Source: Circinella minor (taxonomy: Eukaryota; Mucoromycota; Mucoromycetes; Mucorales; Lichtheimiaceae). Taken from it: a stretch of DNA of 51,632 bases. A program made the position numbers and the translations under genes. The stretch is taken from the NCBI GenBank assembly GCA_016758965.1, contig JAEPRB010000267.1, positions 1-51,632 of the forward strand. The letters are read 5' to 3'. Position 1 is the first letter of the stretch. Every line of letters starts with the position of its first letter. Below, piece by piece: positions 36,118 to 46,870 of this stretch. The notes under the pieces were generated by a model. It was not told where the DNA came from and did not search any database. It saw nothing but the letters and a program-made list of their open reading frames with translations.

Positions 36118-39100
36118 CTAAATATCTCGGGTAAAAGGAGTTTTATCGTCGTCCTCACTGGATCTATTTGTCATCGTCATTTGATCACCATCGATTGAAG
36201 TTTGTGTGTACCTCACAGACATTGTTTGGCGAGTGGTACAATTGTTACTATCTGAGGTTTGCTGTCGTTGTTGACGTCGTCGAAATGGACGTTGCAATGC
36301 AGTTCGTACCCGTGATTGTAATGTTGTGTTCGACTGTTCTGGTGAATCCATATCAATACTAATATCATGATCATTATGGCGATTGTTGATAATGTCGTGT
36401 CCATTATTAAGCTCTTGTAGTACTTCGCTGTCAAGATAATATGCTTTTAACATTACTTCCAATAATTGTTGTCGTCGACACATTATCTGGTTGTCATTTT
36501 TCAAGACTTCATACATTCCTTGTTGTTTTGCAAATGCCACTTTTAACTGATTTAATTCGTCTTCTAAACTTAATGTGTCTGGTGATATAGTATGAGAAAC
36601 GATATCAGCTGCTGCACTATCTTGAAAGCTCGATGCTGCTTTAGTCTCCTTGTAAACTGTTGCTTCAGAATTAGTTGTGGTTTTAGGTAACATTTCAATT
36701 TCATCGTCCGTAATACCATAGTTTGCATTTCGATTTCTTCTGTCTGTGTTGGATGATCCTGGATGTATAATAAGACCATGTTCGTTTTCCATCAAACTTT
36801 TGTTATTAGAAAATAACTCTGGATCTACCGTGTGTACTAATGGTATTGGGCGCTCCAAAAATCCAAATTTATCATAGAGTGTTTTTTGTATTGATGACTT
36901 GAGCTTTTTTGGAGAATACCTTTGTACAATTCCATATGGTGAGAATGGTCTAACTCCATAGAGAAAACTATGGATAGCAGCTAGTAGTGCAAAGAGACCA
37001 CCGACGGAGCCGAGAACATTTACAATTGTATAAATGCGTTGTTCACGAAGTGTAGCACGGCTTAAACTATTTGGCTGTAGCTGGATAGTAGATTTAAATT
37101 GGTCAGATATATCAGTTACTCCATTGTTCCGAGTTTCAGCTTGAAAATCTGGTATTATTTCTTCGGTCTTTTGGTATAAAGATGCTAACCCGACTGCGTT
37201 CCATGTTGCATCTGAGAGGTCGAGACGGGTTTGATATTTAAAACTGACCATCATACGAGAAGGTTTATTGTCGCTTAAATCAAGTGTATATTGATTGTTA
37301 TCTTTTATTATTCTCTGATCATCACTAGCTTCATGCTGGGTCCAATCAATATATTCTTCTGTTTCCAACTCTTGATTTGTGTTTTCTCCTCCCAGATAAG
37401 ATTCGGGGATAGAGTCAATGTAAGTGAATATATTCGGATTGGGAATATAGGGAGTATATACGTCAATTTGCATGGTATTTCTCAAACTTGAGTTATCAAG
37501 AACATATTCATAGGACAGTTGTAGTCCATTGAAACGCGGAAATTGCATGTAGGTGAAGCTGCTTGTTAAAAACCAGCATTGGGCTGAGCTATATGATGGC
37601 TTGTATGAGGAATATGGATAGTACTTGGATCTGTTGAACATTGGTACATTCAAGGATTCATTACACAGGGTATATTTTGCATTATCAGTAGCATCATTGC
37701 ATGAAACGGTAACATTTGCTGATAAAATACCTTGAAAGCAAAGTCGGATATCTACATATGTATATAAAAAGTGTAACAAATATTTAGCTATAATTACTCT
37801 TGTTAAACAGTTAAAGAAATAGATGATATCTTTTTGTACGTATCTATTTTTTTTATACCTGGATTCGTTATATATTGTTTAAACTCCTCGGTTGGCAACG
37901 TTACTTTTGGACTGTTTATAATCAACAAAATATTGTATGCAAAATAAGCCCAGAAAACAAAGCTTAATATTAACTTTGTTAGAAAACGTGAGTATTCAAC
38001 CCAACGTGGCTCCCCGACTCTATATGTGTTATATATCGATTATTGTAAGTAATAATATCTAAATACAGTTTTAAACGTTCACGACATTGAACGGAGTGTC
38101 TTTTCTAAATTTCTGAATTACATGTACCTTGGGTGGCCTATGTAGCAATAATATACTTTTTTTACCACTTTTTTGACACCTTTTTTCCAACAGAACCATA
38201 ATAGGACAATAATTAATAAGGAAGGCAGTGTATAATATAAAGCTTTCTCAAACTTGGAAGGTAAATTCGATGGAGGATGATTCCCCGGAGTAATTGGAGT
38301 AATCTGATTTGCTATTAAATTATCATCCTCGAGGTCGCCAAGCATAAAAATTTCGTTCACATTAGTTATACGACCTTTATTAATATACGAATATAGAAAA
38401 GAAAAAATACGGGGTAATCAGTATATGGAACCGTCCAGTAAAGAAATAATATACCAATCAACTTAAAGTCAATGTACTACCTTGCATCATAAGACTACGT
38501 GTATTGTTGAATAAATTGGCTATATGGGAGACACTCCAAGAAGCTGATAAAATACGTAGGTTGTCTTCATCTATGATTTCGCTCCATGTCCATTGAGATA
38601 TATCTAGCACAAACACAGCACTGGAATCCTCTATACCACCTTTTGTTTTTTACACACGTATAAAGAAAGCTTATTAGTTGAGGGGGGGAAAAACAATAAC
38701 AAGGTAAAATCATTAATAAACTTGCCTGAATACAAGTAGTACACTAGATTTTTATTCGATCCTATATATTGTACGTATAAATCATTACCCATATCAGCTT
38801 TAAATTAAACTAGCTACTTCTATGTTATAATAGTATAAGTCTGCTAATTACGAACTTGTTGCATTGAGCATCTTTTCCGATTATTATAGTATAAAAACCA
38901 TACGTAACCACATACCTTGAAAACTAGTTTCGTAAGAAAGTGACATATTTTTATATAACATAAGATAATAACCGTCGAGTGTTTTTTGTTCAACTAAACT
39001 ATTTTTACTCGGATTAAACAAGCAAGTTAACTGATCAATCCCTGTGATATATAATATTTGCTGATCTCTATATATTTTCAATCAACGTTAGCCTTTCAAG

Positions 39101-39875
39101 TAATAAAAAAGAAAAAGTGATGTACAAACTGCTCGAAATACCTTTTTGATATAAGGCTTAAATTGATGTGTTAAATACTGTATATATCTTACTCTAACAT
39201 AATTGCATGAACATTTTTTAAGGATTCTCCTCCGATTGTCGTATTTTCTTGGGATATTGTCGGTGCAAATAACTGATGAATAGGATCATACTTCCATATT
39301 ATAACGGAGTCGGTAGTACCATTTGTATCCGTCAGCTTTCCTCCAGTAATATAAATATTTCCATCTGATGCTCCCATGGCTGAAGCAAATGCTCTATTCT
39401 TTGGCGGAGAAATTACTGTACTCTCGTTTGCTTGTGATTGAACACTAGCAGGAATGGACGTCCACTGCGAATCACTAAAATCATACTGTTCTATGTACAT
39501 CGGCACATCTTCACTTATACTTATCCGGGTTTCTCGATAGCCTCCAAAAAATAAAACACGATCATTGTTGGTTGGATCCATTACTGCAGCAGCACCGATA
39601 GCAAAATTTCTATAGTCGCGGCTGTTGTCAACAAAATCGTAATATAAAACGTCTTCTTCGCCAAAGCGGAAGCTGTTAAAATATGGCACAATGTCTCTAA
39701 AAGATCCTGTGGAGTGTATGCCTTCACCACCCCACACATAAGCCACGTTATTTCGTTCAAATGTTGCTGCGTATCGTCTTGACGGATTTCGTAATGGGTC
39801 TGTTACGTTGTAACTTGAGGTAAAAGCGGAGGCGCTGTCTAGTATAAAAGCTATGAAAACAAAAAACCATAGCAT
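36118..39875 (-). CDS. kelch-ectodomain multi-pass membrane protein, array copy 2
   Basis: Six exons on the minus strand at the same relative positions and phases as copy 1: 39193-39875, 38916-39067, 38481-38603, 38128-38374, 37859-38019 and 36118-37751, giving 999 aa. It begins MLWFFVFIAFILDSASAF, a cleaner signal peptide than copy 1. The kelch signatures are conserved (VAYVWGGEGI, VLFFGGYRET, IYITGGKLTD, ILYITGIDQLTCLFNPS). The stalk before the first membrane helix is almost unrelated to copy 1 (FMLGDLEDDNLIANQ versus FMFDTKSEIFISNL), while helix and Lys-rich loop are the same. The inner tail has KVAFAKQQGMYEVLKNDNQ, eight residues longer than in copy 1 at this point, and the last hundred residues are nearly identical, ending TPFTRDI. 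Function unknown. No frame break is seen, so both copies appear functional. Confidence 0.85.
37883..38091. repeat. 209-bp tract identical to 30156-30364
   Basis: Partner of the identical tract in kelch gene 1, spanning part of exon 5 and its upstream intron. The sudden loss of identity at both ends, inside otherwise diverged genes, is the pattern left by gene conversion or a recent unequal exchange. Confidence 0.9.
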
Positions 39876-41220
39876 GATTGTGTGTTTAGTATTAAAAGAA
39901 GTAATAAAAATTTTAAAGAGGGAAAAGAACAGAAAATCTTTTTTCTGATATTCTCATTACCTATCTACTTGTATACCACTGCTAAGCCTACTATGACTCC
40001 AGGGATTGGTAGCACAGTAATAAAGAGAAGCTGACTTGTTTTTCATGCTTTAAACAGCTGCATATAATCAGAAAAGAAGAAACTTGCTATATATATTCCG
40101 TAAGCTACTACAAGTATATATTTTAAAATAAGGAATCAAAAAAAAAAAAATTACAAAATACCTGACCTGTTCTTTTATTTATAAAAAAAAAAAAAAATGA
40201 CTTACATATTACATTTTCGCAAAATCGATGTTGTTGCAAAAACGTATTATAAAACTTTAATTTCTGAAAAAACCTATAGGTAATTTACCAAAATTAAACT
40301 CTCAACTGTGTAACGGTACTAAAAAATCTTCTATTTTCTGGAAAAGCTATAAAGCATTGAAATTTTCTGCTACTTTTTGATCTCATACACACAATTTTCA
40401 CAGTAAGCAGTATAGTTTATACAAATGGATATTCTGTTGACCATCAGATGAGAAGAAAACCCAAGTATTTTCCGTTATTTACTGGGAGTACGTAGGACTA
40501 GGCTTTTTAAGAATGGAGGGGATCACGTTGCCTAGGTGACAAGCAAATAAGGTTCATAAGCGTTAAAAGTCAGATAGAGTGATGGGAAGAGCAAAAATTT
40601 ATAATTGTATAGAAAAAAAAAATGGTATGTATCATATATAATAATTCAATTGTACTATAAGTTACATACTGTAATTGGTTAATTCTTTAATGTTGTTAAT
40701 ATCTTTCAAAAAAAAGTGGTTTATTATATAGATTATCGGGATATTTATTTAATGGCATGAAATAATGAGATGATATGTAGACTTTGTTAACTACATGAAT
40801 ACTATATACTAAATATTATATTAAGCAGAGTATGTGGTCGAAGAAGTAGTCAAAAAAAAATTATAGTCAAATGCCAACAAAACATTTACTAGTAGCAACA
40901 ATTTCGACTTTGTACTGAAACCAAAATAATAATAACTTAATTGTAAAGAATGCATGAAAGAGTACCTGAAAAGAAAAATTTCATTGTTTCCTCATTGCTT
41001 TTTATCTATTCTTTCACTTGTACCATAACCATAACCCTATTTCTCTTTTTTTTTCTACATCACAAAAATGTTGTTAGTTAATAATTTCACTGTTGTGCTC
41101 AAGTAATTGAGTATTCATTGTTGTTATTACTATAATCTATATTAGTTACTGCCTGTTGAGGACGGAATAAAAAAAATATAAAAAGGCACCTTTATTTTCG
41201 ACAAAAAGATAGATTATTAC

Positions 41221-41255
<35 letters not shown>

Positions 41256-41347
41256 AAACATATAAACTTATTCTCTTGTATTAATTTCTACAGTGACTAT
41301 ATACAACTCTTATATTTCTTTACATTGATTCATTTTCTATTATAAAA
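39876..41347. promoter_or_regulatory. divergent upstream region, kelch copy 2 / small gene copy 3
   Basis: 1.5 kb, corresponding to 32215-34615 but shorter. The last 370 bp (40976-41347) are almost identical to the other copy, with the same TATA-like box and a longer (CAA)n tract at 41221-41254. The part near 40430-40620 has no counterpart in the other unit and is somewhat richer in G+C. No gene seen. Confidence 0.5.
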
Positions 41348-41533
41348 ATGCGCTTTTCTACTACTACTCTTCTTACTATTCCTCTTCTTGTTTCTTCTGC
41401 CTCTCTAATTATGGCAGAACCTTTTTTCAAAGACGAACCAAAATCAGCAGGAACTACTATGGTTGACGATAATAATATTATTTTGGGACTTGTTCTTACC
41501 GGTATTGCAAGTGTTGGTTCTTTATTTGTATAA
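41348..41533 (+). CDS. small secreted or membrane-anchored protein, array copy 3
   Basis: 61 aa, one exon, differing from the copy at 34616 at five positions: four in the signal peptide (MRFSTTTLLTIPLLVSS) and one Leu-to-Ile at the start of the hydrophobic tail. The predicted exposed stretch EPFFKDEPKSAGTTMVDDNN is unchanged. Such conservation of a 20-residue peptide suggests it is the functional part. As in the other copies, a signal peptide, a very short polar middle and a hydrophobic end suggest GPI or membrane anchoring. It is the last member of the array; no kelch gene follows before NAPRT. Confidence 0.75.
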   Translation: MRFSTTTLLTIPLLVSSASLIMAEPFFKDEPKSAGTTMVDDNNIILGLVLTGIASVGSLFV

Positions 41534-42238
41534 TTGTTTTTTTTAAATATAAAACTCCACTACTCCTTAACATGCCATATCCTTTTTTATTATTATTATT
41601 ATTTCAAAATGTATCTTTTGCTTTCTATTGTAAATTGCTCATGTTCTTGTTTTAATCTTTTTGATTTAAATAAAGTATAACCTCCTTTTTTTTTTTTTTA
41701 CACAATAGTTATATTATCATCATACGTACGTACTTTTCAAAAAAAAAAAAATTGACACCCACTTTTTTTAAATATATTTTTTGCATTAAATCACCAAGAA
41801 ATTCATCCAATAAGAATTGCATTTTTTTTTTCTTACTAGCATAAATCTGAATGTCAATATTAGCAACACATATTTTTGGAATGGGTACGTAGTTTTATAT
41901 AAAATAAGGATGCCACTCCTTTTTATTATTATTCAAAAAGGGAAATTTGATGATAGCATTCTGGAATTTCTAGATTAAAAGACAAATATAATGTCCTCTC
42001 CCCTTCAACAATACTTTTTTTTTTTTTTTTTTTCAAATCACCTAAAAAAGGAGTACATAGTTTTGAATCAACAATTTCTCTATTTATGCAAATACACCTA
42101 TCTTATCTTGATCTATTTTAATAACTCAGACTAAAAGGGAAAGCTCTGAGTTGAGCAATTAAAAAAAAAAAAAGCTTATAAATAAAACGGGCTTTCATTT
42201 TATTTTTATTTTTATTTTTCTTCTCTATTCTATCCACC
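41534..42238. other. intergenic between array and NAPRT gene
   Basis: About 700 bp. The first 150 bp belong to the repeated 3' flank of the small gene. The rest is AT-rich with T-tracts (for example 42008-42033). The stretch just before 42239 is T-rich with a TTTTATTTTTATTTTTATT run and likely serves as the NAPRT promoter and leader. Confidence 0.5.
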
Positions 42239-43714
42239 ATGACATCTCAACACGAAGTATTTCCTTCCATTTTGGATAATGACTTGTATAAGTTTACAAT
42301 GCAATATGCTGTTTTACAACATTATAAAGATACTCAGGCTGTTTATCAATTTACGAATCGAGACAAGAATTTACAATTAAATGCTGAAGCTGTCGCGTGG
42401 CTTGATAAACAGATTAAAGGTAATTGAGAGTTACTTTGAAAAAAAGAAAAGAAAAAAAGTGAGTGAGTGAGTGAGTGGAAACAAAAGAAAGGTTTATAAA
42501 ATATATATATAGAAAATTAACCAAAAACTTTTTTTTTTATCCATTGCAAAGATATGAGTCAACTTGAACTTTCAACCAAAGAATATGAATACATTCGTTC
42601 TTTTGATTATTTTGATCAAAGTTATGCTGATTATTTACTCAAGTTTCGTTATCGACCTGAAGAACAAGTAAAATATACTTTTGATCCTGAAACACGTGAA
42701 TTTGAACTTGAAATTACTGGTTTATGGCATGAAACTATTTTGTATGAAGTTCCTTTATTAGCTTTAATTTCAGAAGCTTATTTTAAATTTGTGGATCGTG
42801 ATTGGAATTATGATGGACAATATGAAAAGGCAATGGAAAAAGGAATTCAACTTTTAAAAAATGGTTGCAAGTTTTCTGAATTTGGTACACGAAGAAGAAG
42901 GGATTTTAAAACACATGATATTGTTATGCATGGATTAAAGGATGCTGCAACACAATGTAAAAAAGAGGATTATAAAGGTGCATTGACTGGTACAAGTAAT
43001 GTTTATTTAGCAATGAAATATGATACTTTGGCCATTGGTACCGTAGGTAAATAATTGTTTTTTTTTTTTTTTCATTAAGAAAAAAAGGGTTGGATTTCTT
43101 TTTAAAAAATCAAAACTGGGAAAAAAAAAAAAAAAAAAAAAAACTAACTTGATATTTATTTTTTAGCCCATGAATTCTTTATGGCTATTTCTGCATTGGA
43201 AGGTGTAGAACATGCTAATCGTGGTACTTTGGAACGTTGGTATGAAACATATAAAGGTGCATTGGGTATTGCATTAACGGATACATTTACAACCGAAGTC
43301 TTTTTACGTGATTTTGATCATGATTTGGCTGAAAAATATGTTGCTGTAAGACAAGATTCAGGTGACCCCGTTGAATTTATTCAACGTATTGTACAACATT
43401 ATAAATCTGTCAATGTGGATCCCAAGACCAAATTTATTGTATTTTCTGATGCATTAAATGTAGAGCGTGCTATTAAATTACAAAAAGTGGCTCAAGAAGC
43501 AGGTATTGGTGCAAGCTTTGGTATTGGTACTTCATTGACCAATGATTTTGTAAAAGTATCTAATCCATCACAAAAGAGTACACCTATGAATATGGTTATT
43601 AAAATGAAATATTGTAATGATAAACGGGTCATCAAGTTAAGTGATGATGTACTTAAACATAGTGCTAGTGATGATTTAGTAGAAGATTTGAAAAAGAAAT
43701 TAGGCATTAAATAA
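42239..43714 (+). CDS. NPT1: nicotinate phosphoribosyltransferase
   Basis: Three exons: 42239-42419, 42552-43046 and 43167-43714, giving 407 aa, close to the yeast enzyme. It converts nicotinate and PRPP, with ATP hydrolysis, to nicotinate mononucleotide, the first step of the Preiss-Handler route of NAD salvage. The typical opening SILDNDLYKFTMQYAVLQHY is followed by VYQFTNRD, then the substrate-site motif KFSEFGTRRRRDF, LTGTSNVYLA, GTVAHEFFMAISALE (the His here is the likely phosphorylated residue), ALTDTFTTEVFLRDF, YVAVRQDSGDPVEF, FSDALNVERAI and ASFGIGTSLTND (PRPP phosphate site). All expected motifs are present and in order. The ATG in CACCATGAC is the natural start. Confidence 0.97.
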
Positions 43715-44356
43715 TAATAACAAAAAAAAAAAAATTGTGATATCGTTCTTTTCCTTTTCTCCTTCTCTCCCTATAATTATTTTTGTATTCTGCATAAACT
43801 TACTCTTTCTATATATATATATATGACTAATCATTTTAAAAAAAATAAATAAATAGACAGAACCTCATTTCCTTTTTTTTTAGATAATATAGTTGCCTTT
43901 AACTATACAAATGTATACATATATATATTTTAACATGCAAAAGGAATAAGTGTGGTTTTTTTTTTTTTTTGTAAACAGGGTGAGATTATGCAATATACAT
44001 CTGAAAAAAAAAAGGAATGCGAGATATTATATATATAATAATAATAATGATAATAAAGAGTAAAATAACAAATAATAATATGGGTTGTAGTTTGTAATGC
44101 ATGAATTAAAACAAAAGAGAGAGAAATGAATCTATATAATGAAAGAATAAGCATAATTAATATGCTTAGAAGGATTAAATTAAAAAAAAAAAGAAATGGA
44201 AAGGATTGGGAATGATGCAAAAGGTTCTTTGTGTTATGTGTTGTAATGGTTGTTATATCTAATATATATATATATATATATAAATATATAAAAAAAGAAA
44301 GATGTATATGTGTATATAGAAAAAAAAAGGGGAAGAAGAACAAGGGAATTTTTTTT
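43715..44356. other. convergent 3' region, NAPRT and REG1-like gene
   Basis: 640 bp between convergent stop codons, AT-rich, with TA microsatellites (about 43811-43824 and 44262-44281) and A/T runs. A long minus-strand frame that overlaps the start of the REG1-like coding region in another phase is Leu/Phe/Tyr/His low complexity and is a shadow. Confidence 0.55.
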
Positions 44357-45680
44357 TTATGGATGTGATGATGATGATGGTGAAGAAGATGGTTGTTTTG
44401 GCCATAAATAAGAAGAAGCCCATTGAGCAATATGACCAAGAATTGTTGGATTATCCTCATTATTATTTGTAATAATAGTACTTGAATTATTATTACTAGA
44501 TTCACCCACATGATGATGTGAATGAATATTATCTGTCGTTACTTTACGATAATTAGATACTCGAGAAATAGAAGGTTCATCTGCATCAATGGGACTTGAA
44601 CCATTCACTGCTACTGCTTTACCTAAAAATTGTTGACCTCTTGGATGACAAGGTAAAGAAGGGGTGGATGATGTCGTTGATGCTGTTGATGTTGATGATG
44701 GTGGTGGTGATGGTGAAGTAGGTGTAGCTGCTACAGGTGCTACAGGTGGTAAAGGAGGTGATGGTATTTCATTTTCATCGTGAATCCAATCATCATCATC
44801 ATCATCGTCGTCATCATCATCAAATCCATAATCATCATCATCATAATCGGATGGTTGATGTACATTATAAACACATGATTGTCCAACCCATTGAATAGCA
44901 TCCGAAGGTGAAGAAGCTCCTGATGAACTTGATGAAGGAATATAATGAGCTCGTCTTCGAATTTCTAATTGTTGTTCATCATCATGTTGATCTTCTTCAT
45001 CTGATGAAGAAGAGGTTGATACAATATGTCCAGCATGATTAAAACGATGATGATAATGATCTTGTTGACCTCCTACCATCCATGCATTATTACTTGAAGC
45101 AGAAGATGATAAAGAAGAGACTTCATCTGTTTCTTGTTCAGATTGTGAACTTGTTTTAAGTCGAGCTGGTTCGATTTTTTTTATAGATGAACGTGGTAAT
45201 GATCGATTAGAATGATCATAATTAATAATAATTGCATTTTCATCATCACTATATCCTTCTTCTTCTTCTTCATCATCATCATTATCATCATCATCATCAT
45301 CATTTGTGTCGTTATTGCTATTATTATTATTATTATTTTGATCATTCTCTTCTTCATCTGATAAGATATTAGCAAACCTTGTTCTTGGTTTTTGTTGTTG
45401 TTTTTGATCTTGTTCATTTGTACTAAGAGCAACACATTGTTCAACATACTGATTAAATCGTAATTTAGGTTGTCGATGAGTAGCAACAATAGCAGGTGAA
45501 AATGCTTTTGATTTTTTATTGGCTTCTTTAAGAGATAAGGCTGATTTAGAAGAGGGTTTCTTTTTTTGGTCATCATGAAGATCGTCGGTGGTGGTGATTT
45601 GGTTTGCTTGTAATTCAGAAGCCGAGCGTCGCAGTAAATCGGAAGCTGTCACCTTTTTTAATACAGATTTTAATGGTGGG

Positions 45681-45715
<35 letters not shown>

Positions 45716-46266
45716 GGATGGAATAGTTGACGTGGTTGAAGTTGTAGAAGTAGTAGATTCTGGAGAAGGTCGACGATGAGGGGTCATTAAACCCAAGGTA
45801 TCTTCAGTAGAGGCAATTTTTGGTTTAGCATATCGATCTTTTTCTCCAATATCTTCTATTACTGTATGTAATGGACCATATAACCATGTTACATCACTAT
45901 CTTTTAACCTAAAATTATTATTAAAAAAAAAAAAGAAAAAAGAAAGAAAAGGTTTTGTTATCAATAATCTTTCAAGTTTACTTTTTTTTCCCTATAAAAA
46001 TAGATATCTATTTACCAATTAAGAGTTTCTGGACTGACAGTACTTAAACGATATTTATGTTTTGCCCAAGTACGCCAAGAAGCATTTTCAAGACGAAGAC
46101 CATTAACAACGTCTTTTTTTTGTTTTGTCATAACACGCCATGAAGCTGCAAGATCCATTTCATCAAAACGATAAGATAAATAATCAACACACATTTCTGG
46201 TGCTCGAACTGTACGATTTCTTGTTTCATAGTCGTCATCAATAGAAAGTTTCTTTTTGGGTAACAT
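44357..46266 (-). CDS. REG1-like protein phosphatase 1 regulatory subunit (DUF1752 domain)
   Basis: Two exons: 46016-46266 and 44357-45908, giving 600 aa. In yeast, Reg1 targets the PP1 catalytic subunit Glc7 to Snf1 and so controls glucose repression. The N-terminal domain crosses the intron and is strongly conserved: CVDYLSYRFDEMDLAASW, NGLRLENASWRTWAKHK, VSPETLNW-LKDSDVTWLYGP (about residues 27-95). In the middle, PKLRFNQYVEQCVAL matches the Reg1 segment around its RVxF-like PP1 docking site, with KLRF as the docking core. The remainder is low complexity: Asn repeats, acidic runs (DDDDDDNDDDEEEEE) and Ser clusters, as is usual in these regulators. The domain order supports the call. The exact ortholog (Reg1 or a related PP1 regulator) is not certain. 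Confidence 0.85.
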
Positions 46267-46304
46267 TGTGGGGGGGTTATATTATTATTATTATTATTAC
46301 TTTC

Positions 46305-46336
<32 letters not shown>

Positions 46337-46870
46337 AGAGAGAGTAAAGAGAAGAGAGTTGTTTAGAATTGTTGCGGAAGAGGAAAAATAAAAAATAAAA
46401 TAGAAAACGGCACCAAAAAAAAAAAAAGAAACTTTTTTTTTTTAATTTTTTTTTTGTGGTTCAGCCGATAGATTGCAAACAAGGTTTTTTAAGCAGAAAT
46501 GAAGAAAGAGTTAACCTGTGACCTTATCAAAATCCATTAAGGTCAACACAAATAAAAATTTAACACACAAAAAAAGAGGTTGGTTATTTTAAAATTTTCT
46601 TTTTTCCCCTTAGAAAAATATATTTTTTTGTTTTTCAAATATTAAAGATACAAGCTTTTCAAGAAATCTCACATACTCAATTGCTGACAAAGAAGCATCG
46701 GTTAAGCAAATATGCGGATTAGAACAACGGGCATAGCAGGAATAACAAATATAACATCTGAGTACCAAAAACAAAAGCACTAGTTCTTTTTAATATAGAA
46801 GTTTTTTTTTTTTTTTTATTATTATTATTACCCCACCTTTTTTTTTCAAATTCACATAAAAAAAAACATT
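46267..46870. promoter_or_regulatory. divergent promoter, REG1-like / enoyl reductase
   Basis: 600 bp between divergent starts. The REG1-like side has ATT repeats and an A/T homopolymer pair (46303-46335). The reductase side has a T-tract (46803-46817), ATT repeats and a CCCCACC box. The middle (46480-46560) is more mixed, with TAACCTGTGACC. No gene seen. Confidence 0.4.

Larger units (their letters stand above)
36062..41690. repeat. large direct repeat, copy B (kelch gene plus small gene)
   Basis: Second copy of the repeat at 28370-34980, same gene order and orientation, about 5.6 kb. It is shorter mainly because the region between the kelch and small genes is 1.5 kb instead of 2.4 kb. It ends in the 3' flank of the small gene near 41690, beyond which single-copy sequence leads to the NAPRT gene. 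Confidence 0.85.

Noticed and set aside
43930..44511. 193-codon minus-strand frame
   Set aside because: Low-complexity Leu/Tyr/His/Phe sequence that overlaps the REG1-like coding exon in another phase; it is a shadow.
45181..45576. 131-codon minus-strand frame rich in Met, Ile and Lys
   Set aside because: Frame-shifted reading of the Asp/Asn repeat codons in the REG1-like gene.
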